NCBI RefSeq assembly: GCF_032854445.1
Contig: NC_088295.1
Location: 6,822,501-6,886,500, forward strand
Source: Liolophura sinensis
Taxonomy: Eukaryota > Mollusca > Polyplacophora > Chitonida > Chitonidae
Length of the DNA: 64,000 nucleotides
Direction: 5' to 3'
Shown: in pieces, positions 1 to 11,700 of the stretch
How the letters are laid out: the number at the start of each line of letters is the position of its first letter
Position numbering within the stretch: position 1 is the first letter of the stretch
Notes under the pieces: generated by a model
Database searches by the model: none
What the model was told of the DNA's origin: nothing
The model's input: the letters and a program-made list of their open reading frames with translations, nothing else
Position numbers and translations under genes: made by a program

Positions 1-1342
1 ATCATATAATAAAACATTTAAGGTTTTTAGGGCTTTGGATTGGCCAGTGGATAGATTTCATGAACCTGAAGGATTAATGTTGACCAATGCTGAGATGCTT
101 TACAGATGCTATTATTCCCACTCCAACCATCCTTTTCTTTGACCCTATCAAATGACATAGGGTTGGTCTGATGGGGAGTCTTTTTTTTCTGGCTAAAAAT
201 TAACCTACGTAAGAAGCTATGAAAATCGCTGTGGAAAGGTAGGACAAATTTTGGGAGGCTCAGTTGGATTACGCCCTGTGGATATATTTTTAATAATAGC
301 TTCATGTCTTCATAGAAATGCTTAGTTAATTTGTGAAGTATTCTCTTTGTGGTAGAACATTGAGGGGCCGGTTTACTGCTGGGATTTTAGCCTCATGATC
401 TCACTAAATTCATCATGTGAAACTGACATCTTTTGCATTCATAGAGTGTGATTACATTCACTTCAAAGTCACTTGTGGAGCATGTCCAGTTTTCTAAGCA
501 GTAAAATAGTAAACAGATCAGTGTTCATCACTTAATTTTCCGTAAATCCCCAATGGCAATTTGAAAGTAGTTAAGCTGATTAAACAAGTACATTTGTAGT
601 CTTGTTTAAATGTTTTCAAGAAGTTTGATGTGTTTTGCTGAGTTTCCTGATGCCGACGTTTGTATTTGTCAGGTATAGAGACCTGTGGGAAGAAGGTAAC
701 ACTAGTAGGGCGATCCAAGCATGTGTGTTTACCTCTGGCTATCTTACTACAAGCAGACAGATCCAAGTTACCCACAGGAGGTAAACTCCTTGGATATGCA
801 TTGTTTTTTGTCTAACTCATGACATAGTCATTATTTTCTGTATCTTTTGAGCAGCTTTTCTGTAAAAGCAAGTAAGAATATTGCCTGAGGTATGAAGTGG
901 TGATGAAGCAGGCTGTGACTTGAGTGTTTTTTTGCTTTCCTTTTAATTGCCTAACACAAGATGCAGGTTCAAACCTGGCTGTGGACAGGGAATTTGTAAA
1001 TGCTTTCACTGTTTGTGGGGACCATGGCAATGATAAGCAGTTGACAACACCTGTCTGGCCCTTTGCGCAGACTAAGTTTCCACCAATATGATGTGCATAT
1101 CTGTTTGTACACACATCCAAAAGCCCTGGCACTCTGCTTTCTCCCACCTATAAAACTGACAGCCATCCTATAAGTGAAAAATTCTTGGTGTTTAACTACA
1201 TTAAAATAAATAAACTGGAAGCAGAACAGTGTATGAGCTTGTTAAACCAATTAGTAAGGATTGTGATGGCGAGAAAATTGGCCACCAAAAAGTGAAGACC
1301 TGTTTTGTTTTTACCTCTGTTAATATTGGATTAATTTTGTAG
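1..1342 (+). other. MTHFD2 intron (3' part)
   Basis: No exon of the upstream MTHFD2 region was recognised on the + strand. The stretch ends in a pyrimidine-rich acceptor with AG at 1341-1342. Around 960-1000 there is a short sequence similar to one at 46168-46205, so a dispersed repeat fragment is present. Confidence 0.6.
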
Positions 1343-1561
1343 GTGATGCCACAGTCACGATATGCCACCGAAACACACCCCAAGAGTTGCTGACACAGAG
1401 CACACAAAGTGCTGACATCATCATATCAGGAACAGGCATCCCCAGGCTGATCACTGGGGACATGGTGAAGGAAGGAGTTGCAGTCATAGATGTGGGCTTT
1501 TCAATGTCCTACAATCATGATACAGGCAAATCTAAACTTGTGGGAGATGTTGACTTTGAAG
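1343..1561 (+). CDS. MTHFD2: MTHFD2 penultimate exon
   Basis: The acceptor AG is at 1341-1342 and the donor GTACAG starts at 1562. The exon enters with two bases finishing a Gly codon and leaves with one base (G). It encodes GDATVTI through GDVDFEG. Confidence 0.9.
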
Positions 1562-2315
1562 GTACAGTAGAGTTTAATCCTTTGATACCTTTTGTCACAT
1601 TGTCCCTTTTCACATTATCTTTGATATCTGAATCCTATTTTTTTTTATTGGTGTTTTATGCCATACTCAAGATATATTTCATTAAGATATATACGATGAC
1701 AGCTAGTATTATGTTGGTTGGAAAGCAGTTGTTAAAGTTGTTGTAGGCCTAGGGAAGACTTCTTGTTGACAGCCATATCTATCTTATTTTGAAGAATCCT
1801 CCATGTTGTTGACCTTTTATTGTCTGAAACTCAATTGCTATGCATGTAATGAATTAAATCCACAGCATGGAGAATTCCAGGACCCCACCATGAAATGCCA
1901 AACACGGTTCAAAGAAGGAAGCTTAGTTTATTACTTTCTTATCACCTCTTTCTCATTATATCTCTTCTCAGCTATTTCATCTAATGCTGAATATTGGAAG
2001 AGACCTCTCCTTGTTTTGAAGTCTAGGCCAATTTGTCAACAGGTCTCACAAAAAAATACCAGGTAGTTGATCAGTAACCCCAAATATTTGCCATAACATT
2101 GCTACTCAACAACCATTTCAGTGACATCTGCCTCTCTGGTGTCCGACTGTGTCCTCTATCAAAGTCTGGTTGTCTCTTTGCAAGGTGTGTCGCAGAAGGC
2201 CACTTACATCACACCTGTGCCTGGAGGGGTGGGGCCTGTTACAGTGGCAATGCTTATGAAGAACACCCTACGATTGGCTAGGGGAGACTTTCGCACACTT
2301 CCTGTCTACATGTAG
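1343..2315 (+). CDS. MTHFD2: MTHFD2-type methylenetetrahydrofolate dehydrogenase/cyclohydrolase, 3' part
   Basis: This is the C-terminal part of the mitochondrial bifunctional enzyme that oxidises 5,10-methylene-THF and hydrolyses methenyl-THF. Two exons join in phase (1343-1561 and 2185-2315). They read [15 protein letters not shown], then [39 protein letters not shown], and after the splice [20 protein letters not shown], ending with a stop at 2313-2315. The GDATVTI, GDVDFEG and [19 protein letters not shown] blocks are the family signatures of the NAD(P)-binding and C-terminal segments. GDVDFEG fits MTHFD2/MTHFD2L better than cytosolic MTHFD1, and no formyl-THF synthetase domain follows. 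The N-terminal catalytic exons must lie upstream of the window; none was found in 1-1342. The tail after the conserved helix is short. Confidence 0.9.
2185..2315 (+). CDS. MTHFD2: MTHFD2 terminal coding exon
   Basis: The acceptor TTTGCAAG ends at 2184. The exon enters in the phase left by the previous one, encodes [20 protein letters not shown], and stops with TAG at 2313-2315. The protein ends [15 protein letters not shown]. Confidence 0.9.
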
Positions 2316-2944
2316 CAGTATAGTTTATACACATTGTAAATGTCACAAACTGGATGGTAGAATGGATGCTTCCTTTTGTGGCAGTCACAGGTAATAACAC
2401 TGGATCTGACCCAGCATAAATGGGATATAATAATGGTAACATAGTGGCTGTGTCAACCAGTACTGAGCATAGGGACAAAATGCATTACATAGGCGGAACA
2501 ATTTTAGTCTGTGGTAATATTTATGTAATGCCATGCTGTTCATTGCTGGCAGATTTATGATTTTATGCCACAATTATTTTTTCTGTATTGTACTATATTT
2601 TAGTATATTTTGTAATTTCCTGTTGTATAGCATGCTGTGATTTTAGGACACTGGCTGATGTGTTCATAAATTGTGCTTATCGTTGTCATTGGTCACCTCA
2701 GCTTCCACGCTAGTAACAGTAGCTAAGTTTGTATTTGAATAGTATATCAAATATTTACCTGACAGTGCAAGCAAAAGGCTCCAATTATTGAAGCTTCACT
2801 ACTAACAAGCTTGCTTTCTTTGAGCTCCTTGGTTTTATATATTTATTTTGTGCTATTAATTTATTTCCTTTGGCTTACTTATAGTTGTTTTGCCCACGAT
2901 TTGCCATGCCCTTCTTTGAAATACATGTAATGTCTGTATTCAAG

Positions 2945-3215
2945 ATGATAGTGAGTGAGTGAGTGCCTGGGGTTTAATGTCGTACGTAACAATTTTTCAG
3001 TCATGAAATGTGCCTCCTTGTTGCAGGGCGGATTTCCACCGCTCGTTTATCAAGTGCTGCTTCACTGAAACTGTTTTAGAATTAGGACAAGCCTGGAAGC
3101 CAGTAGTATTTTGACATGGGTCAACAGTTTGGTACAAGACAAGTCCGAGTTGGAACTTTTTAAGGAAGTGGGTAGCTGGAAAAGTTATGTGTCGCATCAA
3201 CTGAAAAATTATTTC
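2945..3215 (-). mobile_element. SINE-like element, GTACGACGTTAAAC-tail family
   Basis: On the minus strand the element ends with GTACGACATTAAACCCCAGG followed by a CACTCACTC simple repeat. The same tail occurs at 25700-25775 and 49760-49830, which defines a dispersed family in this window. The 5' boundary is uncertain. Confidence 0.6.
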
Positions 3216-3404
3216 CAGGCTTGTGGGGATATTTCAGATGCCAAAGTACTTTTAAATACTACTTATATCCCAAGCCAAATTCTGTAGACATTTTCGTAAC
3301 ATAACACAAAGAAATAATCCAGACCTATGTATGTATTTGTAAACTTGCTTTTAAAACTTTTTTTCTTAAATGGTCTTACTTTATCAAAGATTATTAGTTT
3401 ATGT

Positions 3405-3515
3405 GTGTGTTTTTTTATTAGTATTATAGAATATTTCACATATAAGATGGCAGTCAGGTTTGTGGTTGGAGGAAGCCGGGCAGAGCATGGAGGAACTATT
3501 GCTTGTGATAAAACC
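3405..3515 (-). mobile_element. tRNA-SINE tail fragment
   Basis: A short degenerate match to the tail and body of the SINE at 36262-36535: the order ATTTCACATATAAGATGGCAG, then GGTTGGAGGAAGCCGGGCAG, follows the same layout. It is a truncated copy. Confidence 0.4.
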
Positions 3516-5046
3516 TCATGAAGTATGTCTACAGCTGAACCAGCAAGAGTGAGATTTGAACATGTGACCTCATTGGATAGTGCTTAGTGCTTTGAACTCA
3601 GAATGTCTAGATCAAGTGGTCAGCGAATCTGATATTGATCTGGTGAAATGGTATTGCTGGCTTATGTTACAATCTGAATACAGTAGAGTTTTTCTTCCAG
3701 AAATTGTTTTCAGTTCTATTTATAGTGGATAAGGTGTTCTTTTGTTCATTGCTTGACATATGTGATCTGGCAAGCAAGGACAGTATGAAGAGCTTGTCTT
3801 TCAATTTGTAGGTGTTGGTTCTATCCTAGCCATGAGGATGTGATCCTCAAGATTCCCCTGCCTGCTAGTCATTTCGGTTCCTTTACTTCTGCTTTTTGCA
3901 TCAACAACTTTTAACTTTGTTGAAGGTCATTTGTCTTCCACCAGTACACCTTCAGCTTGCTCTTTGGTTGAAAACTAGTGCATCAGTTATTTGCCAAAGG
4001 TCAATTTTACTTCCACCACCCCATTTTTCTCCACCAAGAAACTGCTGGTTTACAAAAAAGAATTTTTGGAGAGGGCCTTCACGTAAAGAAAGTAAATAAA
4101 TAAACAAATAAATAATGTCACCAAACGAATCTGGGAAGAGATGTATAACTTGGCAGTGGGGACCCACGTGCTAACATGTGGTCAGCCCGTGGTCAGCCCG
4201 CGGTCAGCCCGCGGTGTTACTCCTACCAGGTTGCATTATAAAGTCATACCTGTGTATATGTCACTGTTCTGTTCTATTTAGAGATAACTCAATTTTCGTG
4301 TTGGGCCTCTTCTACCAATGTGCAAGTGACTGGCCGTAACGTAAGATGGCAGTCGCATCGATCAGCTTAGGGCTTGCTGTATCCTTACAAAAGCTTCCTA
4401 AGTTTGTGGCTCTTTTATTAAAATGACTGGCTCAACCAAAACTTTAAAAGGTTTGATGACCAGGACTCAAGAGGGATTTACCACGGACGATTTGTCGCCG
4501 AGCGACCTGAAAAACCATTAATATGAGTGCAGCCCGAAACCAAATTAACACTTGACCTACATGTGGCTCTAACGTGACGTTTTGATTTTAATATTTTATT
4601 CTTCACATCCGAGATTAAAAGACTTCACCGTTGCTTTCTTAAAAATCTCACGTACATGTCATGAATTGATTTCTTTTCTTGTTTGTTTTAAACATTTTAT
4701 TTGATTACAATCGGGTAAGTACCGGGTAGGCCTAACTGCGTCTACTTCCGGTTTGCCGACACATTTTCTGAGCACTCGTGGGAATGAACCGCAGCCAGTT
4801 TGGATGGAAATAAATCACCCGACTTATATCCTACAATTTAATACGCACCCTCTATCAAAAGTCTGATCCTATGGGGGAAAAGAGTATACTCATGTATGTA
4901 CGGTACATTGTAAATATGTCCTGTAAGAGCAATGCTTCGCCTGGTCTCCTATTCACTGGATTGTTATCTCCCCTGCTCCACGTGCAAAATCTGACTTGAA
5001 CACAAGAAAAACATCCAGCTTATCGGAATATACATACTGTATAGCT

Positions 5047-5052
5047 TTTATT
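5047..5052 (-). terminator. Candidate polyadenylation signal of the calpain gene
   Basis: TTTATT on the + strand reads AATAAA on the minus strand, about 635 bases past the calpain stop codon. It is the best placed AATAAA seen, but the 3' end is not proven. Confidence 0.35.
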
Positions 5053-5684
5053 GTATTTACAAATGATGTTAAAACTAACTTGTAAATTGCTGCTCTCGTT
5101 AACGTATATAGGGAGATCCATTTCTCTAAAATGCGAATAGAAAGAGAATTGTATTTATATATATGAAGTGGGTGTTAAATATAGTTGAGACTACTACCTG
5201 CCATAAGGTACATGTAATAAGGAACCATGTGACATACTTAAACAGTGGCATGTCATGAAGTTATCCAAAGTGTCACCTCTGAAGTGAACAAGTTAACCCT
5301 AAATCATGGAAAGTCCACTATCTGCTTCTACAATCTTTGGGGATTTCCCCTCCCCCAACCCCAACAAGAAGCGAGCCAACTTTTAAACCCTTATGGGGCA
5401 GTGTCAAGCCAAGATCGGTATTCTTCCCCTTCCCCAAGTTACACTGGTCCTCTGTTGGACAGACTTCATTATAACCATGATCCTTTGTTGTTTTTTTTTC
5501 ATCACTGCCATCTGGTGTCTTATCGTATACATTGTTTCTCTGTTAATCTTGGGTCGTCGTCCCACTGCCCTTGTTCCTCTATCCACAACTGGATTGCGCA
5601 CTGAGGCTGTTGTCCAGATGTCCTCATTATGCATAGAGATTATCCATGCACTCGTTTGTAGCTGATCGTCAGTTGTTGTTGTCC

Positions 5685-5711
5685 TCATTGATACATAGTT
5701 GTCTCCAGCCA
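5685..5711 (-). CDS. Calpain exon 19 (aa 650-657 and stop)
   Basis: Encodes WLETTMYQ followed by TGA at 5685-5687. The acceptor is TTTACAG. The short C-terminal exon and the WL.LTM-like end are typical of calpains with an EF-hand domain. Confidence 0.9.
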   Translation of the reverse strand, partial: WLETTMYQ

Positions 5712-8700
5712 CTGTAAAGATAAATAAAAAATTTGTGGATGCGGAAGAGGTCCTGGAACTCTTACCTTGAACTTTAATATGTTTGTTTATTTTGTCGGCA
5801 CCAGTTTTGTATCAGAGTAGATTTCGAAATATTTGAACCCTGGGTTAGTATGGAGTGTCAAGAAAGTGAAATGGAAAAATGCACAGCGAAACTTGTGAAT
5901 CCCTTACACAGCTCAGTGTTTCCGGTACTGTGACCAATGTGCCTATTCCATGTGAAATACTCACCTCGTTGGCGTCTAGAGTTGCTTTGGAGCCGCTGTC
6001 AGCAAAAAACTTGAATGCTCCTGAAACACGGACAATGTGAACTTTCAGCATCATATTTTTTAACAACATTTTAATTGTTTGGATTTAGCTTCAACTACCA
6101 AGCATATATTGACACTATTGATCTGCTAAAGGTTGTTGTTCAGAGGGGCAAACATGGGCCTACAGGGTCCATGAAATTCCGGAAAGTACTTGAATATTGT
6201 TGAATTGTCATTGAAAAAGAGTTTACTTGGAACAATGTTCTTGAAAGTAATTGATTTTTCAGTTTTAATCCACATAAAGCATTGTTTTCGAAAATGACCG
6301 ACGAATCACTCATCAGGCAACAGTTTCCATTAACCCTTACATAGAGGTTTATTTAATGTGAGTGCGTCAAAGTACTGGAAAACATAGGAACTGGGAGACA
6401 TAGGAATTCCTTGAAAAACGCTCTCTTTACGAGTACACTGGGCTATCAGAACCTCTTTTCAAAGAGTTCTACTTACTGTACATAGCGACGAGTCGTGAAG
6501 AGCTGAGTACGAAGTCCTCGAATTCCATCCTACCCACCCTGCCGCCGTAACGTCGGACGATGGACTTGAGTACACGACGGCTCACCGACAACCCTATAAT
6601 ACAAGTACAGTCCGATTTACAGTGTTCCGGTTTCACATGGGAGTATTGGGCGTAATAAAACAAATTATTTGTGTCCGGCTGCATGGTGTTCAGTTGTATC
6701 GATCACTGACCAAAGAGTCAGAAGGATCTACAACAGAGTTCGAAGAGTTGGAATAATTTTAGCTAGACTAATCTGACCATGGTGTTATGAACATGCAGAT
6801 ATAGCATCATGACGGGCCTATACCAGCGACATGACGGACTGTTTACTTGCCTATTAACTTGTAAACTTCGTTCAGCTCGTAGGTATCGATAGACCCCGAT
6901 TTGTCCCTGTCAAACGCCCGGAAAGCCTCCTGAAGTTGAAATGGTATTTATTATCTTATATATATATATTATCAATATTATATCTCTGGAATATTAGACA
7001 ATATCATTTTGACAATATGGAATTTCCTTTCTTGCTACATATACACTATTTAACAAACCCTAGATATGGCTGTTTCTGTAGACAAAAAGTTCTTCAGAAG
7101 TCGGATTAAAGACACTTCGTCGAGAGAATAAGACTGTTGTTGCCAGATGCAGAATAACCCGTGAAACCACAGCTTACCTTCCAGACTTTGAGGTCGTCCC
7201 AGATCTTCTTGACGGTCACCAAATCGACCACACCCTCTTTTCTCTTCATCTGGGGGACTGGTGAAGGCAAACTTATGCGAAGAAGTGAGGTGTTCTTGGC
7301 GCGATTAATGCCTACTATACAAACGCCAAGAAGCGTTCATATCGAGTACTGTCGGTACTGATTTTAGTGGTAGTATGTAAATCTAAATATCTTAGTACGA
7401 AATATGTTCAAAGGCTGCAGTAATCCCCTGTAAAGGCCATTTCTGACCTAGTCTTAACAACTAGAACCTTTACAAGTGGCTGTATATATGTAGATAAATT
7501 GGCAAAAGGATACATCATTAGAGGTGAGCAAACTACGACATGTTTCCAGCGAGAACCCATCGCTCTGGCCCCATACTGCAAAACAAGACAATATAAACTG
7601 TCCGGACATAAATTACACCACCCAACCCTAATCACATACTGCAAGACATTGCACACACTACATTTATTCTCAGTACACAAGGTATATTATAACTCCGGCT
7701 CCATTGATACAATATTGTGAAACAACACTGCAGGCGGTCACTAAATATGTAGCGGGAGTAGCTTTCCAGTGCCTATTATACTAAGAGTAGCTGGTGGGTA
7801 TTGCCGCTATAGCTCATCTGGTGGAGCGCTGGGCTTCAGCTGTGGAACTCCGAGTTCAAATCATTGTGTGATCCACAGAATAAGTCCATCCCTTTATACA
7901 TACACTATGTCATTCACACAGCCAGTACACAAATTTAATGATTGTTGCTTAACGCCATAGCCATATACTCGGGAATTTTTCCCTCCTATGATAGCGGTTA
8001 GTTTTACTGGAGGAGGAAACGTAGATAAACCACCGATCTTAGGCAAGTTAATGATGAACTTTCGCACTTGTCATTACATATATAACATCACCTTTTTCCT
8101 GGTTCCATGTTTTAAAGCATTTTTGGCCTACTGTTAATTGAACAGTGTCAAATACTTAAACGTAATGTACGCATTACTAATGGCAGGGGGCGTTAGGCGT
8201 GCCCTTATAATGTGTGGCTGTCCTTTTAAAGCATACAGCGTTTCGACGAAACCCATGTGAGTTGACATAAAACCTTTACATTTTTTCTTGGCCTCGCTGA
8301 GAATGTCCCTGATATCGTACGGGTCCGCCAGTCCCTTGTTGCCGACGTAACGGGTGAACAGTTTGAACACGACGTCATTGGGGTCTTCTCCGTCAGACTG
8401 GACAAAATAACAGAACAACATCTGACATACACACTAGATTCCACAGTTACTGTTTGTGGTTACCATCATGCAGAATAACCGCTACAGTCAGGTAATATCA
8501 TAGGACTGTTCACGTTCATTATACAGTATGTGATGTACTTTGACCATACGGAAATTATCACACTGTTGTCACTTTCATTATACTATTTTAATTCTAAGCA
8601 TTACTTTTAAATTAATTCTTTCTTGAATGTATATTTTCAACCTTATTGCTAAACTTGACCTCAGCCCATTTTTTAGCTTACCTCAAGTGGTCCGGTCGGT

Positions 8701-11700
8701 GAATCTAGAGGCCTGAAATTAACCAATACGAATCATATTCAATATAGGTCTATCTTTTACGGCACCATCACAGTTGTGCTTTATGGAATAAATTGTCCAT
8801 TGTAGCCATGATACTAACACGCTATTACGATAAATTAGTATATGTTTTGAAGAAACGACAACACCAGGCCAAAGGTATACATGCACAACTAAAGTATCCC
8901 ACAAAAAGTTTAGAAGGTATAACTTTTGTCTTTTAATCACGTGTCTGGAGTACAAGTGGCCAGACATCGTGTTTCCGGTTTCTTTAATATGGCGCACCCC
9001 ATGGTCTTGTAAGAATTCTATTTTGAAAACTGATTTATTGAGTTACCAAACACATCTGAAAAAGGTGGCTATGAACGTTTGGTCTGTCTCCTCTACCCCT
9101 TTTTAAGTCTCCATCAGGAAATAAGACGACATACCCTATAACACCAGCTGTAGTCTATTTATTTATTTGTTTATCCGATCGAGGTATGTGTGAAAAACCC
9201 TTGACCCGATGAAAACCATGTCACTTCGTCAGGCATCATCAAGCAAAGATCCTGATTTCAAGCTGGAATGGCGGTGGCTAAATCCAAACTCGCAATCTGT
9301 AGATCTAAACCCACCATCTCAGTGACTGAGGCTTTGAGGTCTTCATGATTCATCAGCGTACCCCTACCCCTACTATGCCGACTGTATTCAAGTCACCAAC
9401 GGACTAAGCATGAAAGGGACTGATATTTATAGCCTAAAAGCTTACACGCTGTCTGTTTTCTTCTCGGCAAATATGCGAAGTAAGAATTCAGATTCGGCGT
9501 AGGGTTTGAATGTGGACGGAATGATGACGTATTTGCCAGGGTCGAGCTCGAAGCGGATAGTCTTTTCTCTGTAGGCCGAGTATAAACCTGAGGATTTCTT
9601 CAGGATGAGGGCGCTGCGCTCGTAGTTCTCCCTCAGGGGTTCCTCCCGGGCTCCCGGGCGCAGCTGTGACAAACAACATGAAGAAACAGGTGTATAAGTT
9701 GTATAGTTCAGAGAAGTTGTATAAGTTGTATAGTTCAGAGAAGACTAATTGTAAAATGGAAAACAGGTGTGTGCTTTAAAGAGAAACTTTCAAGAATTAA
9801 CCAGGCTTGTAAATATTTTATTGGTATTTAACGACGCGTTTGAGAATTATTTACTTATCCGATGGTGGAGAGGTTTATGGGTGGATGAAATTAGAGCGTC
9901 CGAAGTAGGCAGTTTGGTATCAGACCTCTATATAAAAACCTGTTGAACACAGATTCCGAAATAACGGCGAAAAACATAAGAAACAAATAAGCCAAGAAAC
10001 TCTGACAGCCAAGTCAACCCAGGAAACAATCAAATATGCCAAGAACACGTGGTGAAAGAATAACGTTAATACACAAACCTGGAGACAAATAAGCCAAGAA
10101 ACCCTGATAAATACTGACACCGATACAAAACCTGGAAAAAATATGCCAAGAACACGTGGTGGACAAATAACGTTAATACACAAACCTGGAGACAAATAAG
10201 CCAAGAAACCCTGGTATATACTGACACCGATACAAAACCTGGAAAAAATATGCCAAGAACACGTGGTGGACGAACAACGTTAATACACAAACCTGGAGAC
10301 AAATAAGCCAATAAACCCTGGTAACTACTGACACCGACACAAACCCTGGAAACAAGTAAACCAAAAAACTCAAGCGAAGCCTGGGGACAATATTCAGAGG
10401 AGAAACACATAAGCTAAGGAAACCTGACTGACACCAATACAAACCTGGGAAACATATAAACAAACTCTGATGAAGACCGACGAAAATACAAACATGCGAA
10501 ACAAATAAGCCAAGAAACCCTGGAAAAGACTTGAGAGCTATACAAACCTTGGAGTCTAGACTTGTGGCTAGTATCAGCTCATTCACCACCACATATACCT
10601 GTTGTTGGAATATATCCTTCTCTATATTCAGACCACAGTATGATACCTCTTGCCCTTATTGGTGAACTATTCAAAGAAAGGGGCTGTGGATTTTGAAACT
10701 AAACACTATTATTCGAAAAAAATGTAGATAAGATGATACGAAAGATGATAAATGACAGCGCAACAATGTTCTATGATGTGAACAATAAAGGATTAAAATG
10801 TGAACTTGTCAAATGTGGTATACGAGGCCTTTCAAATAGATATGCTAAGAAGAAAACAAAATAACAACGGACAGAAGAAATGGAGCTTAATGAAAGTTTA
10901 ATAGAGCTTGAAAAACGATTAGGAAAAACTCCATTTTCTGAAACATATGGTAGAATTAATGAACTCAAAATCAGAACTGAAGCAGATAGACAAACTAAAA
11001 AATGCCAAAATCATATTCAGAAATAAGGCACGATGGTATGAACAGGCAGAAAAAAGCTCTAGATGTTTTCTTAGTCTAGAAATACAAAACTATCTCAATA
11101 TAACCATTAACAAACTAGTTGACAGTGAAAATGATCTGCATGTCACCAACACAACCGAAATCCTGGAAATGCAGAAACATACACAGAAGTCACTCTTCAC
11201 AGAAATTACAGACTGCACTCCCGAAAACATCACTAGATACATTGATGAGAACAGTACCCCAAAAATAATTGAGAGCGCAAAAATTGACTGCGATAGGACA
11301 ATAACTGAGGCAGTGGGTAGACAAGGTGTTAAAGCATTAAACAATAGTAAGTGTCCTTGATGCGATGGTTTTCCATTTGAGTTCTACAAGCTTGTGTGGA
11401 ACAGCTAGCAAACAGCTAGTTGTTGATAGTATAACTTATGCGTATGAAAAAGGACCACTGTCAATTGATCAAAGAAGAGGTGGGATAACCCTTAAATCTA
11501 TAAAAGATAAGGACAGAACAAAACTATCCATTTGAAGATCAGTCACTCTGTTAAACACTGAAAATATGTTAAAGAGTATGATCCCCGCTGTAATACACAG
11601 TGACCAGAAAGGATGTATCCAGAATGGATATGCTGAGGAAAATATCAGGTTTATCTTTGATATCATTGAGAATACGGAAAATTATAAGGGAAACGGTATA

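Larger units (their letters stand above)
2316..5684. other. Convergent intergenic region, MTHFD2 / calpain 3' ends
   Basis: This holds the 3' UTRs of two convergent genes. No clear AATAAA follows the MTHFD2 stop closely. It contains a SINE-like copy at 2945-3215, SINE tail remnants near 3405-3510 and an (AAAT)n-like tail at 4090-4115. A three-copy 11-bp repeat (GGTCAGCCCGC-like) lies at 4180-4213. No other gene is supported. Confidence 0.5.

Noticed and set aside
7802-7870. tRNA gene
   Set aside because: A- and B-box-like words are present, but no acceptor stem pairing was seen and the body continues as a SINE.
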